Below are positions 46,953 through 58,745 of a stretch of DNA of 64,000 nt, one piece after another (within the stretch, counting starts at the first letter, position 1; each line of letters starts with the position of its first letter). A program made the translations under genes and the position numbers. The DNA is from Gonatopus flavifemur (taxonomy: Eukaryota; Arthropoda; Insecta; Hymenoptera; Dryinidae), in NCBI GenBank assembly GCA_018340375.1, contig JAFFJZ010000001.1, positions 67,076,001 to 67,140,000 on the forward strand. Direction: 5' to 3'. The notes beneath the pieces were generated by a model. It was not told where the DNA came from. It worked only from the letters and a program-made list of their open reading frames with translations, and did no database searches.

Positions 46953-47203
46953 CACTGTAAAAAATATTCTGAAATTTCCGATATCAGATGTATATGAAAA
47001 TTCCGAAACTTGTAATTGAAATCAAGTTCAATCATGAATTCATGAAATTTAATGCAAAATGTGTGAAAATTCATAATTCTGTATGAGATATCATAAAATT
47101 TCATATGAAAAGCCAAAGAAGTTTTGAAAATTCAATACAAAATGTATATGTTAATTGCTTCACATACATTTCTATGAAATTTAGGAAGCAATTTTTTACA
47201 GTG
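46953..47203. mobile_element. TA-flanked foldback, CACTGTAAAAAATATTCTG termini
   Basis: Left CACTGTAAAAAATATTCTGA and right GCAATTTTTTACAGTG are bordered by TA. The interior is rich in GAAATTT/AAATTTC. 251 bp. Confidence 0.8.
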
Positions 47204-47229
47204 TACTGTTATTACCACAAACAATTCTA

Positions 47230-47496
47230 CACGGAAAGACCGGGTCTATTAATATTTAGAAAAATGACTGTGAATTTTGGGAAAACGAGGATCGCTGAAA
47301 AATATTCGTAGTGAGTCTACTAAAAATTCGTAGTCGATGTATTAACAATTGATAGTTCCACTGTGAAAAATACCAATGAAACTATCAACTGTTAATATTT
47401 TGACTACGAATTTTTGATCCTCTCTTTCCCTAAACAGTGATTTTTCTGGATGTCAAAAATGAAGTGTTTATTTTGAATGAACTCGATCTTTCCATG
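47230..47496. mobile_element. CACGGAAAGACCGGG element, unloaded copy
   Basis: CACGGAAAGACCGGGTCTAT begins at 47230 after TA. It contains AGGATCGCTGAAAAATATTC and GATAGTTCCACTGTGAAAAA in the same order as the shell of 45362-46153, and ends GATCTTTCCATG. It lacks the two inserts of that copy. Confidence 0.8.
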
Positions 47497-48521
47497 CAAT
47501 ATATAAGTTAGAAAATTCGAAATCGGAACGTCTATCTTCAATTGGTTCGTTCAAAGACCAAATATTGATATTTTCAGTACATTTCCGACATCTGAAGATA
47601 TTTTTTCGAGCAAAAATTCAATAGAAGCCCTGACAGGTGCTTGTTTCAAACACGCTATTGTTGAAATAAATTGTTTGAATGATCAGCTCAAAAGACAATT
47701 CCTTATTGAAGGTTAAAGCAACGAATCTGGAAAAGATTTTGAAAAATATTCTCAAGCATAGAAGATATTTTAAGGGTTATCCAAATTCCCTCAAATTGTT
47801 CTGTTCTCTCACACAATCTAAAAAATTGTCGATAAAAATGTAAAAACGATAGGAAAAATTTCTGAAATCTATTGTTTTCTGAATTTCATCGAATTTTTAT
47901 CCTCGATGAAACCATGTACAATTGAATCTCAATTTTTTCGAATCATTCTCCAATTAATTGATGAAGTTAGGAGGAAGATTTGGAAGAAAAGTCTCGAACT
48001 ATTTCGCTTTAGGCAAGAATAATAAAATTACAGATAGGTGGAATTCGTAACATTGATCAGCCGGCAACAAACTTACGTTGTTCAAATATTCAAGTGTTTT
48101 TCCATGATTCTTCATTACATATTGAATTCCCGACTACGAAGAATTGATTTTCATTAATTCATGCGAGAGATACTTATTCTCTTTATGAAATAGGCAAACG
48201 ACAATCAAATTCACCAAACATTCATGTCCATGCGATTTTTCGTCTTTCTAGGATGCGGTGAATGAAAAACAACACCTGATAAAAAAAGAATGTATGGTTT
48301 CCAGGGATGAAAAAATTATGACCATTGATGAAAAATTGTTTTCAAAACGGATTAGCGATAGGCGATCATGAAACATCGATTCTTTCAACAGAATTTTTAT
48401 CGAATTTTGATCGGAATTATATGAAAATCAATAAAAACTGGATATGAATCGATTCTGTTAAGATCGGCCATCTCTAGAGCGGATTCACGGGTTCAAAAAA
48501 CACATACTTTGTTTCGACATT

Positions 48522-48762
48522 CACTGTAAAAAAATTGTATGAAAAACTTCACATAAATGTTCAGAAATGATTAACACATACACGCGTTGTACAGAAATTT
48601 TTCGTATTTTACCGGGAATTTAGTAAAAATCCGATAAAGTTTGGAATTTTCAGTTAAATCCATGGTAAATTTCATATACATGCACCAGAAATTGATTTCC
48701 TATCCCAGAATCGAATTTTTCGGTTGCGGCGTATAGGCGAATTCCGATTATTTTTCACAGTG
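48522..48762. mobile_element. CACTGTAAAAAAATTGTATG foldback (copy 1 of 3)
   Basis: Left CACTGTAAAAAAATTGTATG and right ATTCCGATTATTTTTCACAGTG-type end. The interior GGAATTTTCAGTTAAAT and CGTATTTTACCGGGAATTT is shared with 53922-54121 and 60718-60963. Confidence 0.8.
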
Positions 48763-48777
48763 TCGATTACAGGTTAA

Positions 48778-49412
48778 GGGGTAACAACACCACAGTGGAA
48801 TTTTAAAAACTACAAACATAGGTCCGACTAAACACGCACGACTCAACTGTTACACAAACTTTAAACGCGTTTATTTCAAAACAGTATGTCGAAAGTCGGT
48901 GGGAGCTCTAGCTCCGCCAATTTTCAATCAATCACCTCGAGGTTTTTTTTATTGTATTCGTGATATGATTATCTAGTGAAATACGTACGAGTTTTTTCGA
49001 AATATTGATATTTGCGTTTTTTATTCAACATTAAGTAACGAAATTTAGGGTGAAAATTCGACTTTTTTCTTCAACCCGATGCCATTTCGTGGAAAATGCA
49101 CATTTTTCAAAACGGATACGTATTTCACTAGCTTTTGGATTACAGAAAATAATTATTTTTGGTTCTGTGTTCTACGTCAATTCTGGACTGAGTTATTCAT
49201 CCCACCGCACGACCATGAATTTTCACAGTGCTCCAGTCATTCACCTGTCAAGTCGCCATTTTTCACAATAAAATTCCACAAAAAAATTATTTTGCACTTT
49301 AATAGTAGCGGAACACCTTCACGTAGTTCAATTTGAATAGGAACTTTCTAATTTTCGAAAAAAAAATCTGAAAAAGCGTTATTTTTGGAGAGGTCACCTT
49401 GGTTTTTCCCCC
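48778..49412. mobile_element. TTAA-flanked piggyBac-like MITE
   Basis: TTAA lies at both boundaries (48774-48777, 49413-49416). Terminal sequences GGGGTAACAACACCACAGTG and CACCTTGGTTTTTCCCCC start and end in G/C runs, as in piggyBac-type elements. 635 bp, no transposase, so non-autonomous. The two open frames inside are short and show no DDD-type domain. Confidence 0.65.
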
Positions 49413-49416
49413 TTAA

Positions 49417-51550
49417 TGTACTCCACATGACTGAAACAATGTTGAATTTCGTCGTTTGATAAATATCAAACCCTGTGTTTGTCATTACAAAATTTGCCGT
49501 TATTATTTTCACTTTAATATTGAAGAAACGTGTATTAGACCGTCATCGTTCCATAATAATACACTAAATAAATTGGAAAGTGAAGGTTTAAAGTGCGTTG
49601 CGTGTACCAACCAAGCAAGATTGTCACACATTTGACTGGCACTTCTGTCGAGGAAGGAACAAAAATATACAAGAAGGATAAAACTCGATACCCCCATGGA
49701 AGGATCCAACATATGTTCGGACACTTATATTTATCTTTACTTTTAGTTCTTTGTTATATTTTTCTTTTTCAACATATGCTTGTCGTTTTGTTGAACCAGT
49801 CCAAGTTACAAAATAGCAGGTTGCAGAATCGAAAAACGGTGGATTATTTTACAGTTGAGTTAATTGTAATGAAGTACATTGTACATTGTATCCGCGTAAC
49901 GCCCAGCAAACACGACTGTTGGTATTTTGAAGGATCATTAACGGATTTTTATTAGGTACGATGAAATGCCGCTCATCGTTCTATGGAAGGTAAATGCTAC
50001 AATAAAATATATTATACGAAATAACCATGAAACGGGTAATGAGAAAACTTTAAACTAAGCCGAAAAAAATGCCAGGTCTGGCATTGCTTGAATTTCAAAT
50101 TATTTTGTTTCAGAAATAAAAAATTCTTGGAACTCCAAGACTTTATAAGATGTACTTATTGTGTTTATTGTGTCAATTATTAGAATAATTATAATTTCCA
50201 AAATTGTTCCAACTTTCCTCTCAGGGAATGCAATCATTTATGGAGTACTGGTTTTATTTCTTAATATAAACAGTTTTTGAGTCCTCCATTTTTGAAAGAA
50301 GGAATATTCCATGATTATGGAATATAACAATATCATTTGTACAAAGTTCTTTTTCATTATGAGCATCTTCATATGTCTGTAAATAACTAACAATGTGCAA
50401 TATTTTGATATTAAGAACTGGTGTTTCATAGTATGAAATTTATATACACGAGAAGGAGTGATAGTTGAGTTACGATGAAACCAATAAAAATCCCGGTCGA
50501 AATTTGTTGTTAACTATTATAAATTCCCAGCGGGTATCTATCGTCACATACTGTTTAGTTTGAGATCGAGGTGTTGAGATCATTGGAGTGAAAAAAGGAT
50601 TGAAAAGAAAAATTGTTATAATAATTAACTCAGAAATGGAAGGATGAAAAACTATCAACAAGACAAAATAGTATTCCACAAATGAATGCATAATCTGAGG
50701 CAAAAGTTGGAGTGATTTTGGAAATAACAATTATTCTAATAATTTTCACACCTCTATAATCACACTCCCAGCGCACGCAATAGAATTAGTTACAAAATTA
50801 CAATCATTTATATGAAGGTTCACTGAATGCTGATCACCTAAGACGGCGGTCATTTCAAATGATTGTCATTCTGAAACTTACCACTGCATAAGAACTATTT
50901 GACACCAGTTGATGTTCTTTAAATTCCAACAAATTTCAGTGGTGATGTTGAAATATGATTCGATCTGATATATTTGGTGCACAAAAATTATATCTTTCCC
51001 AAAAAAAAAATAATTCTATATGAATTATACATAATTTGCATAAGTTTCAATTATGCTTGATGTAAATGTTGTATACGTTGCATATAAGACTATTTACATA
51101 GATGAGGTTCAATGTTATTGTGTTCAATTTCAGTAAATATCCTTATCGATTTGTACAAAAGAAAGACATTTTACTGGATGTTTTCGTCTCACACCAGGAT
51201 AGGGAGAAAATAAGAATGTTATACCAACTATTTCGATATATGTGGGATATTCTCATACTCAAACCATAATAACAATAAAAATGAATTCATCCACACACAT
51301 ATTATATAAAAATATTTGCAAACTAAATTACTGATATGATAATGTTCAATGAATATACAGGGTATTCCAAAAACACTGAGACACTTTTCCTTTGGTAGTC
51401 ACCATTTACCTGGAAAATTTATCGGCCACTCCAATGATCGATAAGTATTCTAACAAACCAGCGTCTAAAACTTAGCGAAAAATTTTGCATAAGACGTATT
51501 TTGGGAATCTGTTGCATATTTTTTAAAGTATTGTCTGAAAGATATCCAAT
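49417..51550. other. Unique AT-rich sequence
   Basis: No supported exon or foldback. The frame at 49593-49955 reads through without recognisable domain. A short motif GGGTATTCCAAAAACACTGA at 51361 resembles a degraded transposon end. Confidence 0.4.
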
Positions 51551-51557
51551 ATATTAT

Positions 51558-52044
51558 GGGTGATTCAAAATTGCCGTACATATTTCTGAGAGCAGATTCT
51601 TGATGGAATTCTGAAAAGATTTTGGTCCGGAATATTCAGATCTGATCTTTAGATCCGAAGATATGAGAATTTTTTAATATTTTGAAAAGTAATAACAATA
51701 AATCTACTTGAGCCTCCTTCGTTGTGGATTTATAGCGGTTTGAAATTTCTCGCATCCCAGCCAATTCGAATTCAACAACTTTGAATCGCTATAACTCCAC
51801 AACGAAGGAAACTAAATTAGATTAATTTTTTTCCAGGGATACCCCGTGATCTGACTTAGTGAATGGTGTTGGATTCAAAAGTCAGAAATATGGTACTTCC
51901 GAGGTATTTGGATTTTTCCAAAAATTCAAAAATGCTCATATCTTCGGATCTAAGGATCAGATTTGAATATTCCGGACCAAAATCTCCTCAGAATTTCATC
52001 AAGAATCTGCTCTCAGAAAAGTTTACGGCAATTTTGAATCACCC
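51558..52044. mobile_element. Foldback, GGGTGATTCAAAATTGCCGT termini
   Basis: GGGTGATTCAAAATTGCCGT pairs with ACGGCAATTTTGAATCACCC. The arms extend through TCTGAGAGCAGATTCTTGAT and CCGGAATATTCAGATCTGAT. A second hairpin (CTCCTTCGTTGTGGA / TCCACAACGAAGGA) lies at the centre. About 490 bp. Confidence 0.88.
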
Positions 52045-52480
52045 AGTATATTTGAAGGACGTCTGGTGCAACATTTTTCGTCAAGTTGTAGACGTTGTGT
52101 TTGTTGGGATACTCATGTAGCTTCCATTTTACTGGTTGAAATCAGCTCTGAAACTTTACATTTTCCAGCTTTCCTCTAAAGAGGAAGATGTTTTGCTTCA
52201 ACTTCAGGAACCCCTCCCCCTTCAGAGACAAATAAGCACAAATCAGAAAGGTATTTAACAAGATATCTCTTGAATCTCTGCTAATACTGTTTACAATACC
52301 TTACACGGAAAATAAATAATTAGCTGTCACTCAATTTTATGTATTATTTCAAGTTGTAGTGAAACGGGAAAGTGCGTCATCTCACTAACTATTTGTTAGC
52401 TGTCACAGCTGCTCACATCAACAGCTAAACTATTTGGCCAGCCAAATATCAAGCACAAAAACTGTGGTAGCTGAATACTA

Positions 52481-52678
52481 CACTGTAAAAAATTGCTTTC
52501 CCATCAAAAATGAGGGATTTTTCCACCACTTTGAGGAATTATTTCGTTTTTTGGATATTAGATCCTCTACAAATGGAAGGAAAAGTTCACTAAATTGTGG
52601 TGAAAGATTCCCCATCTATGGAGGAACTTGGCTGCCACCATTTTTTGCGGGAAAATTCCATAATTATTTTTCACAGTG
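52481..52678. mobile_element. TA-flanked foldback, CACTGTAAAAAATTGC termini
   Basis: CACTGTAAAAAATTGCTTTC and the right end AATTATTTTTCACAGTG are each bordered by TA. The interior includes GGGATTTTTCCACCACTTTG. Confidence 0.8.
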
Positions 52679-53309
52679 TACCTACAGCTGTAATTATTTT
52701 AGCTATCACAGTGAAAAAACGGGTGCTGAAAAAGTGAGTAGCTGCCATAACCATTTCATTTTTTTATTTATACACGAAAGCAAGGATGGGCAACCCGGGA
52801 ATATTTATGTACTCTCAGTGTATTTTCAGTGAAAAATATCTTGTTTTAACCCCATAAAAAGGAGTGTTTATAAGAAACAAAAAGTACTGCTCATCGAAAA
52901 TACTCCGAGCTTATAAAAGTAACTCCAGCCTGCCCATCTCTGCATGACATCCTTCAAATATCGAATGGATGTTTCATGGAGTACAAGATGCAAATTGTAA
53001 GAGTTTCAAAAATAAATGCATTGTTCAAAACCAGCACAAACCCATGAAAAAGACAAAAAACAATAAACAACAACAATACAACTCACAATTCTTCAAATTC
53101 ACCAGTAGATCTTTCACTTGGCATTACCAAGAAGAAGAAGACATCACAAACACGGACATAGCAAATAGTATCAACATTTTTCCACCGAACGCGTGACAAT
53201 GGATTGAATTGACAAACTGATAGATAGAAAAAGATTTCAAGAGAAACGTGATTAATTGAATCGATCAGGAAATAAGAATAAAAGCCGATCTATCGAGCAC
53301 GAGCGATCT

Positions 53310-53570
53310 ATTAAGCTCTGTGTCCGGTAGTTTTTGCCCTACGCTCTCTGTACGCCCGATCCTGGATATCGAGTTGAAACGTAAACTCACCCCACGCAGC
53401 GATAGGGACACCTCTTGGTAATACCGATATCACTGACCCCAGAGGCGAAAAGGGTTTTCCACGAACACGCCCAGCGATGGAATATGCTTTTGCGTACAAA
53501 AGCGACAGGGGTTGTTACATCAGTGTTGATTGGCCCAAGGGCGGAGCGAATCTATAGAGGGTGAAAATGT
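53310..53570 (-). promoter_or_regulatory. GC/CpG-rich patch; candidate promoter and 5' non-coding exon
   Basis: In a strongly AT-rich region this 260 bp is near half GC with many CpGs. Reading the minus strand it has CCGCCC and GGGCCAATCA (GC and CCAAT boxes), an ATG followed at once by TAA, TCAGTG (initiator-like, A at 53434) and a strong donor TGGG|GTGAGT (exon end 53391). Splicing to the acceptor at 30299 would give the receptor gene a 5' exon. The minus frame is phase-compatible with coding exon 1 but has no ATG after its TAA, so a coding role is unlikely. The plus strand also has an open frame ending ...SDRDTSW, which leaves the orientation uncertain. Confidence 0.35.
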
Positions 53571-53921
53571 ATATATACGTAAGTATGTACACATGGATAT
53601 GTATGAACCTTGGTCGCGGCTAAAGTTTGCACTTGCGTGTTCTCCAAAACTTCATCCAAGTCTGTGAGATGCAATGAAGGGGTGAAAGCCACAACACTCG
53701 ATGAACCGGGGGTGAACGATAAGGAGATAAGTTGAGAAAATGTGGAAACAAATGACCCTTTAGGTAGGAAAAAAAAAATAACGTATTATATCGTTGACTT
53801 TTGAACAATTGTGAAGAGTATCGGTCAGTCATTATTATTAGTTTTGAATCAGAATTTGTATTTCAAAATCTTCTTCGGAATATCCTTTGTTGAGAATGTA
53901 ACGAATGCTGCTGAGGAAGTT

Positions 53922-54121
53922 CACTGTAAAAAATTTCTATGGGACAATTCCTATAAATTTATGTGAAGTAATCAATATATACATGCGCACTTATCCAGAA
54001 ATTTCCTGTAAACTGATAGTAAAAATTCCATAAAATTTGGAATTTTCAGTTAAATTTATGAGGCATTGATTGGAATTGTCCGGTGACCGTATACAGGAAA
54101 ATTCCGATTATTTTTTACACT
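53922..54121. mobile_element. CACTGTAAAAAATTTC foldback (copy 2 of 3)
   Basis: CACTGTAAAAAATTTCTATG at the left and ATTATTTTTTACACT at the right. It shares GGAATTTTCAGTTAAATTTA with 48522-48762. Confidence 0.75.
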
Positions 54122-54970
54122 ATTCGTATTAATCTCTCGTTGAATGAATTATTCAAACACTTAAAATCTATTCCAGGGCTGCCACAGCCTGGAAATTCGA
54201 TGCATCTGATTGGTCGTTCGGTTCAACGCAAATTTGTGGTTGATCAATTCCTTTAGAATTTCCAGACTGGGACAAGCATATTCAACTGATCGAGGATATT
54301 ATTATTTATTGAGAGGAAACATTTTTTTGTGGATTTTCAACGGATGTGCCTACACAGTGAGCACAGTTACATAAATGTTACATAAAAATTACATAACGTC
54401 AAATAACAATTACGTAACACGAAGATCATTAACATTTGAGTCACAATTTCCCACTCATTTACATAAAAATGTGAGGGACGTTATAAAAATTGGAAATTAG
54501 TTTACTGAATGAAGTCCACATGTAACCATCTTGTAACATACAGATAACGCAAGGCCATTGGCCCAAGGTAGGTACTGGGATGCCAAAGAGTCACATTTTT
54601 TACTGGAATTTCAAAATGTATTTCGACATGAACGAATAAACAAATAAATCGTGTGATAATGATATCCGTCATAAAGAAATTTTAAGAACGTTACGATAAG
54701 AAATTGCATTTATCCACGGGGAGAAGAGAATGGATCGGTATCTCGTGAGACAGTGCTGGGAGTGTCTAGAAACATAGGACCCATTTGAGTCAGAAAATGA
54801 AAAAAACATCGTTTTGCAAACATTGATTTCAGTCCTATCAACCGATCCGCTTCAAATATGTAAGTGACTATTCATTTTGTCTATGTATTGAGCTTTGAAA
54901 TGCTTAAATAACTTCTCCATGAATTCTGTATAGTTTTTTAATAGTCAACGAATATATCCGAAATCATACG

Positions 54971-55927
54971 ATGGGGCAAGTTGTAACAAACTTTCGGGGC
55001 ATATTGTAACATGTTTCGGTTCGTGCTTATTCGACTTGGTTCGGCTTATTTCTTCAATCGTTGATATGCAAATGTCTTTATTCCATCCATTCTTCTTCCA
55101 TCTAGAAATGAGAAATTATAAAAGAAAATTTAAAACAGGTTCAGGAAATAAAGATGTCCTGATTCAGATATTATACAAGAAACAAGTGCAATACACAATA
55201 ATGCTAAATTTTGCTAGCATTATTGTGTATTACACCTGTTTGTTTGTGCTATGTTGAATGCCCGAATAATTCTTTATGGAATTGCGATGTGAGTTCTCTT
55301 TGTAAATTGGGGTGTTCTTCAAGAGTTCATTCGGAATTCAAAGTATTCATAATGAATACTCAATTGATAGTCCTTATCAAGTTTACGGATTTTTATTGAT
55401 TCTATTTTGATTGATTGAATATGATTCAATCTTAGTCATAATTATAAGTGGCTATGAAAATTAACTGAATAATGTCGGAGTCCCATAATGATTGAGATAA
55501 TAAGCTAATAATTACAGGATGATTCTATACAACCTTGAGCTTAATTTTTCAAAGTTTATTTTCGTAATGAGTGTTGTAAATTCGGATCAATCAGAAAATA
55601 GTCAGTTCACCTCATTGATCAATAAGTATCGTACCATAACAAGAAGTTAACATATTTCCAATGAGCAATTATTCTAGGTGTAACTACTTGCCCCAAGCCT
55701 GTTACAATTAACCCCAAGTACGGGGTAAGTTGTAACAGCTGACTTGTTTTGGAATAATGTCTGTTGTGCTAAAATCAGCAAACTTTTTGATGAATATCTT
55801 TTTGCATATGATGAGTGAATGTTCACGCTTACGAAACATTCAATGATGAGCAAGAAATTATGTATATATTTCACAATATTAGCATTTTTACAAAAACTGT
55901 TACAACTAGCCCCTCGCTCCCCTATAG
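54971..55927. mobile_element. Element with GGGGCAAGTTGTAACA termini
   Basis: ATGGGGCAAGTTGTAACAAA at the left pairs loosely with TTGTAACAG read inward from the right end (...TGTTACAACTAGCCCCTCG). An internal copy GGGGTAAGTTGTAACAGC lies near 55722. A perfect hairpin with 17-bp arms (AATACACAATAATGCTA, 8-base loop) is at 55190-55231. Confidence 0.55.
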
Positions 55928-56254
55928 AATGATAACGCGTCGCTTCGAGTCTTTAAATGCCCTAGTGAAAATGGGAGCGTAAGAAGGGTATGAAGCGACA
56001 CGGGAGAGTAAACGGAACAGTATTCAAGCGCGAAAAAAGCGGAAATTGAAACATTTCATGCTTCATTTGTTTCAATCTCCGCTTCCGGCGGGAGGAAATT
56101 TTCACCAGGGTGGAAATTTTTACAAAATATATTGTCAAATAATTCACATGATGAACGAAAAATCTATTTTTGTCTCATGCTGTGAATTATTGGACAATAT
56201 ATTTTGTAAACATTTCCATTCCAAGAGTCGAAGCGACGCGTTGTCATCCTATAC
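55923..56254. mobile_element. Inverted-repeat element, TATAGRATGAYAACGCGTCG termini
   Basis: TATAGAATGATAACGCGTCG (continuing CTTCGA) pairs with the right end CGAAGCGACGCGTTGTCATC followed by CTATA. A second inner hairpin (ACAAAATATATTGTCAAATA / TATTGGACAATATATTTTGT) and CCCTAGTGAAAAT/ATTTTCACCAGGG repeats lie inside. Confidence 0.8.
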
Positions 56255-56539
56255 GGTAAATTTCTCCATTTTCTTTTTTGCTGTATTTGCGCATGATGAG
56301 AAATCATACTACAAAATCCATTGTGACCACGTTTTATCGGAGAAATTCCCCGTTTCTCAATTTATCATCCCCTGAAAAAAAGGGGCACGTAAATTACCAA
56401 TATGACCCGCATTGTAATTTCAGTAATGGACCTTTCGTAAAAGATTGTTATCATTCCAAGTCCGGGTCAGTAGTGTTCACATGTTCTATGATGGTTGTTT
56501 GAATTTGCCAGCACAGAAAATCGTGGCAGCACTGCAGTA

Positions 56540-56679
56540 CCCTGGTAAAAATGTAGTGTAACTTCGCGCAAGGAATTGTAACTTTTACATTCAAAAAGCG
56601 CGAAATGACTCTTAGGGTACATTTGCTTCCAACTTCTCCTATACTCCGTTGAATCATTGACACTTTATTTTCACCAGGG
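56540..56679. mobile_element. 140-bp TA-flanked element, CCCTGGTAAAAATG termini
   Basis: CCCTGGTAAAAATG and the right end ATTTTCACCAGGG are inverted repeats, with TA at 56538-56539 and 56680-56681. Confidence 0.7.
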
Positions 56680-57079
56680 TAGTATTGCGTGATTGAGTTT
56701 TAATTTTCACATGGAACATCATTTTTCCAAAGATCCTCTGACGTAATACAGGCTTGATCTCTCGCTTGCAGGATCCGGGCTCAATTTTTGCTGATGGAAC
56801 TTTGCAATGATTGAATTCAAAGTTGATTTTCTCCCACAAAAATACCGTGACAAGATATCATCGTTAAATCAAAACTTGGAGACATCTTTTAGATGTATAA
56901 GACATTTCAAAGATATCTTTTAGATAAGTTCAAGACATGAGCTAAAAAATTTCCAATCGCAACAACTTCGAACTGAAAAATAATGGGAAACCAATTTTTT
57001 TCCTAGGAATTTGCCGTTTTCCAACTTAGCGTATGGCTTGAAGCCCGAGTATGTAGCGCACAATGTTTTTAAGTGATTT

Positions 57080-57742
57080 CCCAGACAGCACTGTAAGTTC
57101 TCGGAATGTTTTAGAAACGTGCCCTTGGTTTCGCGATCTCTGATTCCATCAATTACGTTTCCAAAACATTTTTAAAACTTACATTGTCAAAACATTTATA
57201 TGGTTGATGAAGATTTCCCATTTCGTCGCTAACCTACGCCACCCTACAAATTATTCATATTTAAAGTTGAATACATGACTAATACATCAAAAAATAGTAA
57301 AACCATATTGTTTTGCACATAATCAACTGCTTATCACTGCACAACATAAAAAATCATGAAAATACACATATTGTAAAGGGTAAAACAAAGATATTAAAAA
57401 ACGCTTTAGGGTCGAACTATTTTCCACTAAATCTAGCACTTCATAAGCTTGAACGTGTAATTTCTTACACACAAGATTATGTTACTTGAATATAATTGAT
57501 TTAGGATTTGTTTTAAGTGAAAATATCCGCATAGGTGTTATCAATTTAATGATGTATAAAGACAAATTCAACATGTGCTGATCACGTTTTGTGAGAATGT
57601 GAATGAAAGAAACCAGGACATTTTCGTGTTTTAAAAACATCCATGCGACCTTCTTAAAACGTCACAAAACGTTTCTGAAACATTTCGTTTGTAATGAGGT
57701 ACATTTTGTGAATGTTTACAAAACGTCTCAGTGCTGTCTGGG
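57080..57742. mobile_element. CCCAGACAGCAC-family element, long copy
   Basis: CCCAGACAGCACTGTAAG at the left pairs with CAGTGCTGTCTGGG at the right. The sub-terminal regions are rich in GTTTTAGAAACGT and ACGTTTTGT. 663 bp, no conserved ORF. Confidence 0.8.
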
Positions 57743-57974
57743 TTGGATTTGGAAAAAAATCTTAAAATGCTCAAAATCAGCCTGAAAAAAACATTCTTTT
57801 AAACGAGAAATTATTGCATTTTGACTGCAGAAGCATGCCACAGAAATGCGAATGATGAATTCTGAGACATCCTGTATACACTTTGCGTAAAATATGTACA
57901 TCACGATATCTCATTATATAAGAATTTCTATAGAATCATATTTTGTGTATCATTCTTATTGAATCCTTCTATCA

Positions 57975-58745
57975 GAAGACCCTCTCATTGCGAATTTCAA
58001 TGTTTCATCTGTTGAAAATTGCTGTCAGATCCGGTTGAAAACTGCAGTTTTAGTTTGACAAACTTTTTACTCGATTTTGTGAGGAATTGCCAAAATTTGA
58101 GCATCTTGTCAAAAACTGACAGCAAATTTTGAAAAGATTTTGTTTGGAATCCACAATTGGGATATCCAGTCAAAAATGATGTGGTGTAACATGATAAAAT
58201 GGACCCCTTCCCCAAAGCTCTATCCCTAACAGCACTCGGAAGTTCTTGAAACGTTCCAAGAACGTCCGGACGTGTTTTGAACGTTCTCAGAACGTTTTAA
58301 GAACGTCCAAAGAACTTTGTGCTGTCTGGGATTAAGTGGCTATTGGCTGAGAAATTACGTCATTTTTCACGTCATTTCGACGTATCATTGAACTCGATTC
58401 CTAATAGCTATCCAACACTTTATGCATCTGAAATCCATTTGTCGAAAAATCCTTACAAAAATAACGGGAAAGTGATTTTTTACGTCATTTGGAGCTTTGG
58501 GGAAGGGGTCCATTTTATCATGTTATACCACGTCATTTCTTACGTGATTTTTAACGTCATAAACCATGTGAAAAATGACGTCATTTTTTTCCTCTGGGAG
58601 GATGTTCCAACTTGGCAGTTTCGAACAAAATTAGGTAGGAAATTTTCCAGTTTTTAACCGGATTTTCAAAGACAAAAACGCTCAAAATCTGACAACTATT
58701 TTTTGACCTGATTTGGCAGCCATTTCGAACAGGATCATCACATAC
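57975..58745. mobile_element. Large imperfect palindrome with nested insert
   Basis: CATGATAAAATGGACCCCTT (58190) pairs with AAGGGGTCCATTTTATCATG (58505), and flanking sequence pairs more loosely (ACTGCAGTTT..., TTGAGC...). The CCCTAACAGCAC element (58224-58330) is at its centre. The right half has several ACGTCATTT motifs. Confidence 0.65.
58224..58330. mobile_element. CCCAGACAGCAC-family element, 107-bp copy
   Basis: CCCTAACAGCACTCGGAAGT pairs with TTTGTGCTGTCTGGG. The interior is GAACGTTC, GAACGTCC and AACGTTTT repeats. It lies within the palindrome 57975-58745. Confidence 0.8.

Noticed and set aside
49050..49336. Two overlapping ORFs inside the TTAA element
   Set aside because: Too short for a transposase and without a recognisable catalytic motif; the element is treated as non-autonomous.
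52434..52832. 132-codon plus-strand ORF
   Set aside because: It spans a TA-flanked foldback (52481-52678), and most codons come from the element.
53311..53499. Minus ORF phase-compatible with the first coding exon as an N-terminal extension
   Set aside because: The frame has no ATG between its upstream TAA and the donor, so it is more likely non-coding leader than an N-terminus.
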